A DNA stretch of 45,824 nucleotides from Veillonella rogosae JCM 15642 (GCF_002959775.1 NZ_PPCX01000005.1:1-45824), one strand, 5' to 3'; positions 17,526-25,761 are shown, counted from the first letter of the stretch. The notes: a model not told the origin generated them from the letters alone. A program made the numbers and translations.

Positions 17526-17534
17526 TGATATACT
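17526..17534 (+). promoter_or_regulatory. Extended -10 promoter for the ECF S component
   Basis: TGATATACT is an extended -10, 36 bases before the ATG. The short leader has no room for an FMN, TPP or cobalamin riboswitch, and none of their conserved cores is visible. Confidence 0.55.
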
Positions 17535-17569
17535 GAGTATAGTTCTTAAGAAAAGGGAAGGAGTTTATT

Positions 17570-18097
17570 ATGAAATTAAAGACTCGCGATATTGTATATA
17601 TCGGTTTTATTGCTGCCTTATGTGCAGTAGCAACAACGATTCGCATTGAAATACCAGGTGGGGCCATGGTTCATTTAGGTTCCGCTGCTCTCTTTACCAC
17701 ATCTATTCTCTTTGGTGGTTTATATGGTGGTTTAGGTGCGGCTATTGGTTCCGCATTATTTGATCTTTTTGGTGGACATACGCAATACATTGTATTCTCT
17801 TTCTTTATTAAAGGTATTGCAGGTCTCATCGTAGGTGGCATGACAGCTGGCTACTTGCCTCCATCTATCAATAAACCGACAGCATCTTTTGGTCGTATTT
17901 TAGTAGCTCTCATTATCGGTGCTATTTGGACTGCCTTTGGCTACTTCATTGCTTGGTGGTTTGTTCTTAACAGCGCGGCTGTAGCAGCTAGCAAAATCCA
18001 ATACTCCTTGATTACCAGTGCGGCTGGTATCATTGTAGCTATTGTGTTAACACCAAAACTACAAAAGGTAGTACGTAGATTATTTACAAAAAACTAA
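17570..18097 (+). CDS. ECF transporter substrate-binding (S) component
   Basis: This 175-residue hydrophobic protein has about five or six membrane helices and the Gly/Ala-rich pattern of ECF S components (IEIPGGAMVHLGSAALFTTS, then GGLYGGLGAAIGSALFD). It resembles the riboflavin-type S family, but the vitamin cannot be assigned with confidence. S components bind a vitamin outside the inner membrane and dock on a shared EcfT-EcfA module; none of those genes is adjacent, so this would be a group II solitary S component. The start follows an excellent GGAAGGAG site. It is flanked by terminators on both sides and is transcribed alone. Confidence 0.82.
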   Translation: MKLKTRDIVYIGFIAALCAVATTIRIEIPGGAMVHLGSAALFTTSILFGGLYGGLGAAIGSALFDLFGGHTQYIVFSFFIKGIAGLIVGGMTAGYLPPSINKPTASFGRILVALIIGAIWTAFGYFIAWWFVLNSAAVAASKIQYSLITSAAGIIVAIVLTPKLQKVVRRLFTKN

Positions 18098-18123
18098 TGG
18101 CTATTATGTGGTAGCCTAATCAT

Positions 18124-18170
18124 AAAAAGCCTTTAGACTCTATATTATTTTAGCGTCTAAAGGCTTTTTT
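18124..18170. terminator. Bidirectional terminator between ECF S component and flavoprotein genes
   Basis: AAAAAGCCTTTAGAC (18124-18138) pairs with GTCTAAAGGCTTTTT (18155-18169). T-runs are present on both strands, serving the converging transcripts. Confidence 0.9.
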
Positions 18171-18217
18171 GTTAAATTATTGTTTTATAATTAGCGTTTA
18201 TATTGACTGTTAAACGA

Positions 18218-19543
18218 TTAAAAATTACATAGGTCGTTTAAGTTTTCTGCCATTGTAGGATGTGTAAAGATTTGATTTTTGAAATATGTATATGGAATAT
18301 TGTTGTCCATAGCCATTTTAATAAGGTTAATCAACTCTTCAGCACCTTGAGAATAAAGTGTAGCACCAAGGATTAAATCGTTATCTGCATTTACTACAAT
18401 TTTAAAAGCACCTTTTAAATAGTCGTTTACATGAGCTCTTGGCATGGTAGCTACGAGCATTTCTTTAGTTTTAACGGTATAGCCTTTGTTGATAGCATCT
18501 TCTTCTGTAAGACCTACACGAGCGAGTGGAGGTGTTAAGAATGTTGTGTAAGGAATATTTTTGCGATCTTTTAATGTGTATTGGCCATTACCTGTAAGTG
18601 CACCAAATACAATGCGAAAATCATCGAGAGAAATATAGGTAAATTGAGGACCACCGTTTACATCGCCTACTGCATATACGCCAGGAACGGAGCTTTCACA
18701 TGTATCATTAACTACGATAGCGCCGCGTTCGTTAGTAGCAATATCCGTATTTTCTAAACCGATGTTAGCTGTATTTGGTTTGCGACCTGTAGCATATAAA
18801 ACGGCATCAAACGTATAGTTTTGACCATTTGCAGTGATAACAGGTTTGTTGCCATCATTAGATACAGAGTTTAATGTTACATCATTAAGAATAGTAATAC
18901 CTTGTTCAGTCAAGTACTCATTAGCTAATTCTTGTACGATCGGTTCCTCCCGTTTTAAGATGCCAGATTCAATATTAAATACTGTTACCTTTGTACCTAG
19001 TTTAGCATATAGGCTGGCAAATTCAAGGCCGATAGGGCCCGCGCCGATGACGCCTAGTGTACTTGGTTGCGGGGATAATTGTTGGATTTCTGTACTATTA
19101 TAGAAGCCTGTTGCTGTGTCGATGCCATCAATGTTAGGCTTAATCGCTACAGCACCAGTGTTAATAATAATTGTTTCACCAGATAAGATGATTTTATCTT
19201 CCCCAGCTGTAATGGCGATTTCTTTATTACTAATGAATTCACCATGTCCAGTATATACATCGACATGTTCATTGTTATCTAACATACCGAAGTTTTTATT
19301 GCGTAAACGAGATGTAACTACCTCGCGTTGGTTTAATACTTGATCGTAAGATAAGCCTTTTGATGCGGCTATAATCATCGTTTTAGTTGGGATACATGCA
19401 ATATTAATACATGTGCCACCATACATAAGTGGGTTTTCTTCAATCATAGCTACAGATTTACCCATAGAGCCAAATTTAGCTGCTAATGTTTTACCGGCTT
19501 TGCCGAAACCTAGGACAATAAGGTCATATTGTTTGGTATTCAT
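18218..19543 (-). CDS. RclA-like flavoprotein disulfide reductase; candidate hypothiocyanous acid reductase
   Basis: This 441-residue FAD- and NAD(P)H-dependent oxidoreductase belongs to the mercuric/dihydrolipoyl reductase superfamily. The N-terminal FAD fold is followed by the redox pair C45 and C50 in GGTCINIACIPTKT; the NAD fold has GVIGAGPIGLEFASLYAKLG near the middle; the C-terminus has the HPTMAENLNDL active-site base. The CINIACIPTKT form and the short C-terminus without extra cysteines fit RclA and streptococcal Har, which reduce hypothiocyanous acid made by salivary lactoperoxidase, more than lipoamide dehydrogenase or MerA. It is a single gene with an ACAGGAGG ribosome site. The substrate is inferred from family likeness. 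Confidence 0.82.
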   Translation of the reverse strand: MNTKQYDLIVLGFGKAGKTLAAKFGSMGKSVAMIEENPLMYGGTCINIACIPTKTMIIAASKGLSYDQVLNQREVVTSRLRNKNFGMLDNNEHVDVYTGHGEFISNKEIAITAGEDKIILSGETIIINTGAVAIKPNIDGIDTATGFYNSTEIQQLSPQPSTLGVIGAGPIGLEFASLYAKLGTKVTVFNIESGILKREEPIVQELANEYLTEQGITILNDVTLNSVSNDGNKPVITANGQNYTFDAVLYATGRKPNTANIGLENTDIATNERGAIVVNDTCESSVPGVYAVGDVNGGPQFTYISLDDFRIVFGALTGNGQYTLKDRKNIPYTTFLTPPLARVGLTEEDAINKGYTVKTKEMLVATMPRAHVNDYLKGAFKIVVNADNDLILGATLYSQGAEELINLIKMAMDNNIPYTYFKNQIFTHPTMAENLNDLCNF

Positions 19544-19661
19544 AAAATACCTCCTGTTTTTATATTGAAAATATTGGATGTATTTATTATAACATAATCT
19601 CCTATTCTATTTAAGTAAAAATGTATATTTACAACTTTTAAATACTTAATATAATGAGAGT

Positions 19662-19841
19662 AAGATGAACTAACAGCATTGAAAGGTGAAAATGAACGAA
19701 ATGGTTATCTTCAGCTTGAACGAAGCTATGAAAGATGGCAATAATCGCGTGAAACCGGTCGACGAAAAAGGTGCTCCTGTGATGGAGGACGCTCATGTGG
19801 TTGATCTTCGCACCGCGATTAATGCACCGACAATCCAATAG
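19662..19841 (+). pseudogene. Chimeric relic: autotransporter 3' stub fused to the tail of its partner gene
   Basis: Bases 19662-19694 match 24569-24601, in the C-terminal coiled-coil part of the trimeric autotransporter gene, at 30 of 33 positions. From 19692 the sequence switches to the last 150 bases of the partner gene (25331-25480), with equal length and 39 of 49 identical residues, ending IQ-stop at 19841. The join falls on an ATG common to both. Nothing between the two parents remains, so an earlier autotransporter-partner cassette was deleted here by recombination over a short match. A 49-residue reading frame (19692-19841) survives but has no signal peptide and poor ribosome-site spacing, so it is probably dead. 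Confidence 0.85.
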
Positions 19842-19864
19842 AATAATTTAATAGTATATATAAG

Positions 19865-19905
19865 AATATCGAGGGCTGTTCGAGTGACGGTGCCTCGATA
19901 TTTTT
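19865..19905 (+). terminator. Terminator after the adhesin-cassette relic
   Basis: AATATCGAGG (19865-19874) pairs with CCTCGATATT (19893-19902) and runs into TTTTT. It probably belonged to the deleted cassette. Confidence 0.8.
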
Positions 19906-20100
19906 GTATATCGAAAAATTGATAGTTTGAACGCATAATTATGTGAAAATAAAATGAAAAAAATTTTACTTATACAGTAAAATGTGGTATTTTAGTTATA
20001 TGATTTTGAGAAAATCGATATAGTCTCAGTGATTATCGATTGGTTACTGTAATTTTTATGTAAGTGGATATAGTTAGTTTAATTTAAAGGGGTAAGATTG
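19906..20100. promoter_or_regulatory. Upstream region of the autotransporter gene with two inverted repeats
   Basis: This AT-rich stretch carries two separate palindromes: ATTTTACT/AGTAAAAT (19963-19970 and 19976-19983) and AATCGATA/TATCGATT (20013-20020 and 20034-20041). An AAAGGGG ribosome site precedes the start. I cannot place a convincing -35/-10 pair; the palindromes may be regulator sites or leader hairpins. Confidence 0.5.
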
Positions 20101-23100
20101 ATGAATCGAGTTTTTAAAGTAATTTGGAATCGTACAAAGGGGTGTTACGTAGTCGTAGCGGAAACAGCAAAGAACATGACGAAACGTTCTTCTTTGTCGG
20201 TTGTATTTTCTAAAATGGTAGGTGCTACTGCGCTTGCCGTTATGTTGACGGGCGTTATGATGCCTACGGATGCTTTGGGGGCACCGATTAAAAATGGTAT
20301 CAACGCACAAGCTGAAAATGACGGTGGTATCGCAATTGGTGATAGCACAAATGCTCGGGGTACTAATTCTATTGCTATCGGTACAGGTGCAAAAGCAGCC
20401 GGTGAAAGTACTGTAGGCACGAATATCCCGACAAGTACAGTAGCTATAGGTCAAGGGGCACAAGCTTTGGAAAACGGAGATATCGTTATCGGTCGTTCCG
20501 CAAAGAGTATTGTTTCTACGCATCATGGTAATCCTGGATCCGGCGCTGTTGTTATGGGGGCGGATGCTGCTTCCTACGGTGCTCGTGGTGATGTGGCTAT
20601 CGGTGCATCTGCGGAAACAAATGTAAAAATTAAGAATGATGGCGGTACTGTTAACCCTAAATATGCGCAAGGTGTAGCTATCGGCAGCACTGCGAAAACT
20701 TATGGTACACAGTCTCTTGCTCTCGGTGCAGATACAAGAGCTATCGGTAATTCATCCGTTGCCATCGGCGGTGATGATATCGATATGGCTCGTACTGAAT
20801 TGGAAACAACTGTGCCTCAATTGGCTGCTGGAAACGGTATTAAAAAGAGCTTTAACAAGGAAATTGAAGATAAATTCGCCGGCACTCTTGGTTCGGCATC
20901 TATTAATGTAAAAGGTAAATATGCAAATACGGCGGCTATCGGTGATGCAACTACGGCTATCGGTACATTGAGCGAAGCCTATGGTACAGGCTCTACAGCA
21001 ATCGGTATCAACTCTTTGACTAAAGGTGTAGCCAGCACCGGCATCGGTATCATGACACGTAGTTGGGGAACAAATTCTCTTGCTCTTGGTACGCAGGTTG
21101 GTGCTTACGGTGATCGTTCATCCTCTATCGGTGATACGAACCAGGTCGGTTTAGATATGAAAGACGGTTCTAAATCCGGGAAAGAGTCTGCTGCTGTTGG
21201 TTCCAAGAATACGATTTACGGTAATCAGGCGTATGCTATCGGTGCAGGAAATACTATCGGTTCCGCTACTGTTATGACCACGACGGAAGCAAATGGTAGT
21301 GGTGCAGGTGCCGATCAGGATAAAATTACAACTGTTACAGACGGTACTGTTAAAGGTAATATGTCTGGTGCATTCGGCTATAAGAACAGTATTACGGCCG
21401 ATAATTCTTATGTAGTGGGCAGTAACTCCAATGTTTCCGCTGATGGGGCTATGGTTCTCGGGAACAATGCTTCCGTGACGGCGAAAAATGCTGTGGCTCT
21501 CGGTAATAATACAAAGGTAGATAATGAAAGCGCTGTAGCTCTGGGGACCGGTTCTGAAACGGCAGCAGCTGTAGCGACACCTTCCGCAACCATTAACGGG
21601 GCTGTACATAACTTTGCAGGTATTAATCCGGCATCCACCGTAAGTGTCGGCAAGGCAGGCATGGAACGGACAATTACTAATGTAGCGGCAGGTCGTATTT
21701 CCGATACTTCTACGGATGCTATCAACGGCAGTCAATTGCATGCAGTTACTTCGGAGATGGATAAGGGCGTGGCATATGCTGGTGATGTGAAAGCTGCATC
21801 GGCTACAGCTAATAAATTTACTCGTAAATTTGGTGAACAGACGAATATTGTCGGTGGTGTGACCGATCCGACAAAACTATCCGATAATAATATCGGCGTT
21901 GTATCCAACGGAACGGATACATTAAATGTAAAATTGGCGAAAACGTTAACCGGTCTAGAAAGCGTTACTGCCGGCAGTACGACTATCAACAATGACGGCT
22001 TGACTGTAGACGGTAAGACTTATGTAACGCCGAATGGTATTGATGCGAACAATCAGAAGATTACCAACTTGGCGGATGGTAGTAATCCTAATGATGCAGT
22101 TAACTACGGTCAGTTACAAAAAGCTATCAACGGTACTGCGAAGGCATCCACTGTGAAAGCAAAGGATGCGAATGTAACCGTAACGGAAGGTACGAATGCG
22201 AATGGCGGTAAGGAATTTACTGTCGGTTTAGGCAATAAAATCAATGTCGGTGCTGCCCACCCTGTAACTGTAGATGGTGATACAGGTCATGTAACAGGTC
22301 TCACGAATACGGATTGGAATGTGGATAATCCAGTGGCTGTATCCGGTCGTGGTGCTACGGAAGATCAGTTGAAGAAGGTTAACGACAAAGTTAATACGAA
22401 TAGATCCGACATCGACAAAAATAAACAGGATATTGCGGGTAACAAACAGAACATCACTAAAAATGCCGGAGATATCGCCAACAATACGCAGAACATCAAT
22501 AAGAATAAACAGGATATCTCCGATATCAATAAAACTATTGAAAAAGGCTTGAACTTTGCCGGTGATACCGGTGCCGTAAGCAACAGAAAATTAGGTGATA
22601 CCGTAACTATCAAAGGCGGTGCTGATGTAGCTAAATTATCCGACAATAATATCGGTGTTGTATCCGACGGTAACGGTACATTGAATGTAAAATTGGCGAA
22701 AGAATTACAGGGTTTAACGTCTACAACTTTCACAAACGGTGGTAATAACACTGTTATCAACGGTGACGGTATGACAATCAATCCTGCCAGCGGTAATAAG
22801 GTGAGCCTCACAAAGGACGGCCTCAATAACGGCGGTAATAAGATTACGAATGTAGCCGACGGTACGGATCCTAAAGATGCGGTTAATAAATCTCAATTGG
22901 ATAAAGCTACAGCAGCTGCATCCACAACGGTATCTGCAGGTAATAATATTACTGTGACACCTAGCACCAATGCGAATGGTTCCAAGAACTATGAAGTAAG
23001 TCTTAAAGATCAAGTGACATTGGGCTCTGATGCTACGAAACAAATCGCAATGGATGGTACTACAGGTACTATCAAAGCTGGTGATAAAGTTACAATCGAC

Positions 23101-24759
23101 GGCAACAAAGGTACTATTAAAGCTGGCAACGTAACAATTGACGGTGAAAACGGTACAATTAAAGCTGGTGATAAGGTGACTATCGATGGTAAAGATGGTA
23201 AGATTGCAGCAGGTAAAGTCTCTGTTGATGGTAAAGACGGCTATGTGACAGGCCTAGAAAACAAAGATTGGGATCCTGACAACATCACAAGCGGTCGTGC
23301 GGCTACAGAAGATCAATTGCAAAAATCTCACAAATCCTTAGATAATAAGATTAATAACATAGGTGATGAAATCACGAAAAAAGGTATGGATTTTGCTGGT
23401 AATACAGGTGAATTCCACCGTAATCTAGGCCAAAAGGTTACTATCAAAGGTGAAGGTACAGAGTCTGACGATAAATACTCCGGCGAAAATATTAAAACAG
23501 TAGCCGACCAAGATGGTAATGTTAATATCAAGATGGCGAAAAACCTTAAGACTGACAGCTTAACTACTGATAAGGTAAAAGTTGGTAAAAACAGTCAAGA
23601 TGGCGTATCTATTACTGGTCCTAATGGTGCTGACGGTACAGACGGCAAAGTAGGTATCACAGGCAAAGACGGTAAAGATGCTGTATCCATGTCCGGTAAA
23701 GACGGCATTGGTCACATTGGCTTAAACGGCAAAGATGGTCGCAGCGCAGATATCACTGTTGAAAAAGGAGATCCTGATCTCGAAGGTAAAGAAATCACTC
23801 GCATTAAATACCAAGACGAAAACGGTAAGACACATCAAGTGGCGACTAAAGACGACGGTATGAAATACGGTGGTGACTCCGGTGATGTTATCAAGAAAAA
23901 GCTTAACGAACAAGTAAATGTAATCGGCGGTATCACTGATGCTAGCAAGTTGACTACAGAAGATAATTTAGGTGTCGTATCTGATGGTGCTGGCAACCTT
24001 AAGGTTCGTATGGCGAAAGATTTGAAAGGTCTTGAAACAGTCACAACTAAAGATGCTGCAGGTAATACTATAGTTATGAACGGTGGCGGTGTAACGATTA
24101 CACCTGCTAACGGAAATACTGTAAGCCTTACTAAAAACGGTTTGGATAACGGCGGTAATACAATTACCAATGTCGGCCCTGGCGTAAATGGTACCGATGC
24201 GGTTAACGTAAATCAATTGAAAGATGCTACTGGCGGCTTGTCAAATGCCATTAATGCGGTAGCGGGCGAAACGCAACGTGTGGGCGCTCATGCGGCGGCA
24301 ATTTCAGCGTTGAAACCTATTCAGTATGATCCGTTGGAACCGACTCAGGTGATGGCCGGCATCGGCAACTATCGCGGTGAAACGGCGGCGGCTCTAGGCA
24401 TTGCACATTACACGGCGGAAGATACAATGTTCCATGTAGGGATGTCCGTAGGTAGCCACCATAACATGGTGAATGCTGGTGTAACTCGTAAATTCGGCAC
24501 TTCCGATGCGAAGAAAGCTGTTCCTGAACGTTATAAGGGCGGTCCTATCAGCTCTATTTATGTGTTGCAAGATGAAGTAACAGCGTTGAAAGCTGAAAAT
24601 GCACGCATGCAAGAAAGCCTCCATGAGTTGTCTTCTGTTAAGGAGGATAATGCACGTATGCAACAACGTATTGATGAATTATCCTCTGTGAAGGAAGATA
24701 ATGAACAAATGAAAGCTCAAATCGCATTACTTATGCAACAAGTGGGTCTTTCTAAATAA
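20101..24759 (+). CDS. Trimeric autotransporter adhesin (YadA-like) with C-terminal coiled-coil extension
   Basis: This 1552-residue type Vc secreted adhesin probably binds host or bacterial partners in oral biofilm. It opens with an extended signal peptide region (MNRVFKVIWNRTKGCYVVVAE) and a hydrophobic core ending near TDALGA. YadA-head repeats (AIGxxAxAxGxxSxAIG) run from about 75 to 500, then a HIM neck near 526 (ISDTSTDAINGSQL) and a long stalk with repeated NNIGVVSDGxGTLNVKLAK units and a GKDG-rich segment near 1170-1220. The membrane anchor begins near 1383 and its last strand ends VTRKF at F1465. Most YadA proteins stop at that aromatic residue; this one continues 87 residues with coiled-coil repeats (LSSVKEDNARM). 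ATG at 20101 is used rather than TTG at 20098 because ESPRs begin MN. Confidence 0.95.
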   Translation: MNRVFKVIWNRTKGCYVVVAETAKNMTKRSSLSVVFSKMVGATALAVMLTGVMMPTDALGAPIKNGINAQAENDGGIAIGDSTNARGTNSIAIGTGAKAAGESTVGTNIPTSTVAIGQGAQALENGDIVIGRSAKSIVSTHHGNPGSGAVVMGADAASYGARGDVAIGASAETNVKIKNDGGTVNPKYAQGVAIGSTAKTYGTQSLALGADTRAIGNSSVAIGGDDIDMARTELETTVPQLAAGNGIKKSFNKEIEDKFAGTLGSASINVKGKYANTAAIGDATTAIGTLSEAYGTGSTAIGINSLTKGVASTGIGIMTRSWGTNSLALGTQVGAYGDRSSSIGDTNQVGLDMKDGSKSGKESAAVGSKNTIYGNQAYAIGAGNTIGSATVMTTTEANGSGAGADQDKITTVTDGTVKGNMSGAFGYKNSITADNSYVVGSNSNVSADGAMVLGNNASVTAKNAVALGNNTKVDNESAVALGTGSETAAAVATPSATINGAVHNFAGINPASTVSVGKAGMERTITNVAAGRISDTSTDAINGSQLHAVTSEMDKGVAYAGDVKAASATANKFTRKFGEQTNIVGGVTDPTKLSDNNIGVVSNGTDTLNVKLAKTLTGLESVTAGSTTINNDGLTVDGKTYVTPNGIDANNQKITNLADGSNPNDAVNYGQLQKAINGTAKASTVKAKDANVTVTEGTNANGGKEFTVGLGNKINVGAAHPVTVDGDTGHVTGLTNTDWNVDNPVAVSGRGATEDQLKKVNDKVNTNRSDIDKNKQDIAGNKQNITKNAGDIANNTQNINKNKQDISDINKTIEKGLNFAGDTGAVSNRKLGDTVTIKGGADVAKLSDNNIGVVSDGNGTLNVKLAKELQGLTSTTFTNGGNNTVINGDGMTINPASGNKVSLTKDGLNNGGNKITNVADGTDPKDAVNKSQLDKATAAASTTVSAGNNITVTPSTNANGSKNYEVSLKDQVTLGSDATKQIAMDGTTGTIKAGDKVTIDGNKGTIKAGNVTIDGENGTIKAGDKVTIDGKDGKIAAGKVSVDGKDGYVTGLENKDWDPDNITSGRAATEDQLQKSHKSLDNKINNIGDEITKKGMDFAGNTGEFHRNLGQKVTIKGEGTESDDKYSGENIKTVADQDGNVNIKMAKNLKTDSLTTDKVKVGKNSQDGVSITGPNGADGTDGKVGITGKDGKDAVSMSGKDGIGHIGLNGKDGRSADITVEKGDPDLEGKEITRIKYQDENGKTHQVATKDDGMKYGGDSGDVIKKKLNEQVNVIGGITDASKLTTEDNLGVVSDGAGNLKVRMAKDLKGLETVTTKDAAGNTIVMNGGGVTITPANGNTVSLTKNGLDNGGNTITNVGPGVNGTDAVNVNQLKDATGGLSNAINAVAGETQRVGAHAAAISALKPIQYDPLEPTQVMAGIGNYRGETAAALGIAHYTAEDTMFHVGMSVGSHHNMVNAGVTRKFGTSDAKKAVPERYKGGPISSIYVLQDEVTALKAENARMQESLHELSSVKEDNARMQQRIDELSSVKEDNEQMKAQIALLMQQVGLSK
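23065..23238 (+). repeat. Four tandem 14-15 residue coding repeats in the adhesin stalk
   Basis: Units GTIKAGDKVTIDGNK (23065-23109), GTIKAGNVTIDGEN (23110-23151), GTIKAGDKVTIDGKD (23152-23196) and GKIAAGKVSVDGKD (23197-23238) lie back to back in frame. Such repeats can change stalk length by slippage or recombination. Confidence 0.85.
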
Positions 24760-24796
24760 GGGAGAATTCTTAGTCTAGTTATGTAAGGAATATGAA

Positions 24797-24818
24797 AGCC
24801 GCCCTTCGCAGGGCGGCT
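24797..24818 (+). other. GC-rich stem-loop between the adhesin and its partner gene
   Basis: AGCCGCCC (24797-24804) pairs with GGGCGGCT (24811-24818) around TTCGCA. No T-run follows, so it is more likely an mRNA-stabilising or processing hairpin, or a partial terminator lowering expression of the second gene, than a full stop. Confidence 0.75.
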
Positions 24819-24835
24819 GATTATCAGGAGAATGT

Positions 24836-25480
24836 ATGAAATTCAAAAAAATTATGCCTATATTGGCACTTGCGTGTGTGTGTGCGGTGGGCCAAGCGGA
24901 TGCGGCTCAAGATCGATTGATGATGCCGGAACAACCAGCTGAACCATTAAACGTGATTGAAGCAGAAGTGGCTATTCCTGTACCTAGCGAAGAAGTTTGG
25001 GACGTAGTGAATGCTTTCACACAATTCCAATTGGATCAAAAGGGCAAGCGTATCATGGATGATTCCCGCATTATGACCGGTCAAGAGCGTTACCGTAACA
25101 ATGTGTTGTACTACATGAACGTTCGTCGCAGCTGGTACATCGTGAGTCATCGTTACAAAAACGACAGCTATGCGCGCATGGCATTAGATCGTTTGTACAA
25201 CGATTACAAACAGTTCTTTACAGAGCATGCGACTGTATCTGAAAACGCTAAATTGGACTACGCGCAACAAATCATCGACATCTTGGATCGCAATACGGCC
25301 AATGTACATGATGACGAACTGCGTTTCTACATGAACGAAATGGTTATCTTCAGCTTGAACGAAGCAATGAAAGACGGCAACAATCGCGTGAAACCTGTGG
25401 ACGAAAAAGTGGCCCCTGCGATGGACGAACTTCGCACGGTGGATCTTCGCCAAGTGATTTATGCACCAACAATTCAGTAA
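24836..25480 (+). CDS. Secreted hypothetical protein linked to the trimeric autotransporter
   Basis: I do not recognise a characterised family. The 214-residue protein has a Sec signal peptide (MKFKKIMPILALACVCAVGQ, cleavage probably after ADA near residue 24) and a mature part that is mostly predicted helix with many aromatic and charged residues (NNVLYYMNVRRSWYIV, LDRLYNDYKQFF). There is no lipobox and no later membrane segment, so it should be periplasmic or surface-exposed. It follows the adhesin by 76 bases with a CAGGAG ribosome site. The relic at 19662-19841 shows that a second copy was also once paired with an autotransporter, so the two genes appear to form one cassette. An assembly helper is possible but unproven. 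Confidence 0.8.
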   Translation: MKFKKIMPILALACVCAVGQADAAQDRLMMPEQPAEPLNVIEAEVAIPVPSEEVWDVVNAFTQFQLDQKGKRIMDDSRIMTGQERYRNNVLYYMNVRRSWYIVSHRYKNDSYARMALDRLYNDYKQFFTEHATVSENAKLDYAQQIIDILDRNTANVHDDELRFYMNEMVIFSLNEAMKDGNNRVKPVDEKVAPAMDELRTVDLRQVIYAPTIQ

Positions 25481-25666
25481 GATATGGTGTAACTAATAAA
25501 CCGCTAATTTAATTAAATATTGTAATTAAATTATTGCCATGCAAGCTTCTAAATTATAGAACTCCCTTGGAGGTCTTTCTTGAAGAAGTTAATAGAATTG
25601 TAGATTTGGATACAGCTCAATTTCATATTGCAATTTAAAAATTTATTTTAATAATAATTTTACAAT

Positions 25667-25709
25667 AAAAAAGATGTGTTAAGTATTTCTACTTGACACA
25701 TCTTTTTTT
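25667..25709. terminator. Bidirectional terminator between the adhesin locus and the SRP operon
   Basis: A 19-bp stem (25667-25685 with 25690-25708, one G-U pair) is flanked by an A-run and a T-run. It closes the adhesin transcript; the -35 box of the next operon lies inside its 3' arm. Confidence 0.88.
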
Positions 25710-25721
25710 ATGCTGTAGTAT
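25693..25721 (+). promoter_or_regulatory. Promoter of the ylxM-ffh-rpsP operon
   Basis: TTGACA (25693-25698) and TAGTAT (25716-25721) are separated by 17 bases. The consensus -35 lies within the 3' arm of the preceding terminator stem. Confidence 0.75.
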
Positions 25722-25761
25722 ATGTAAAGTAATATGACTTGACAGTGATGGAGGTGGCGAA

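Noticed and set aside
17460-17569. Vitamin riboswitch before the ECF S component
   Set aside because: The leader after the likely promoter is only about 30 bases and contains none of the conserved riboswitch cores I can recognise.
20074-24666. Many antisense frames over the autotransporter gene
   Set aside because: They are caused by the repetitive Gly/Asn/Thr/Ala codons of the adhesin and have low-complexity translations without signals of translation.
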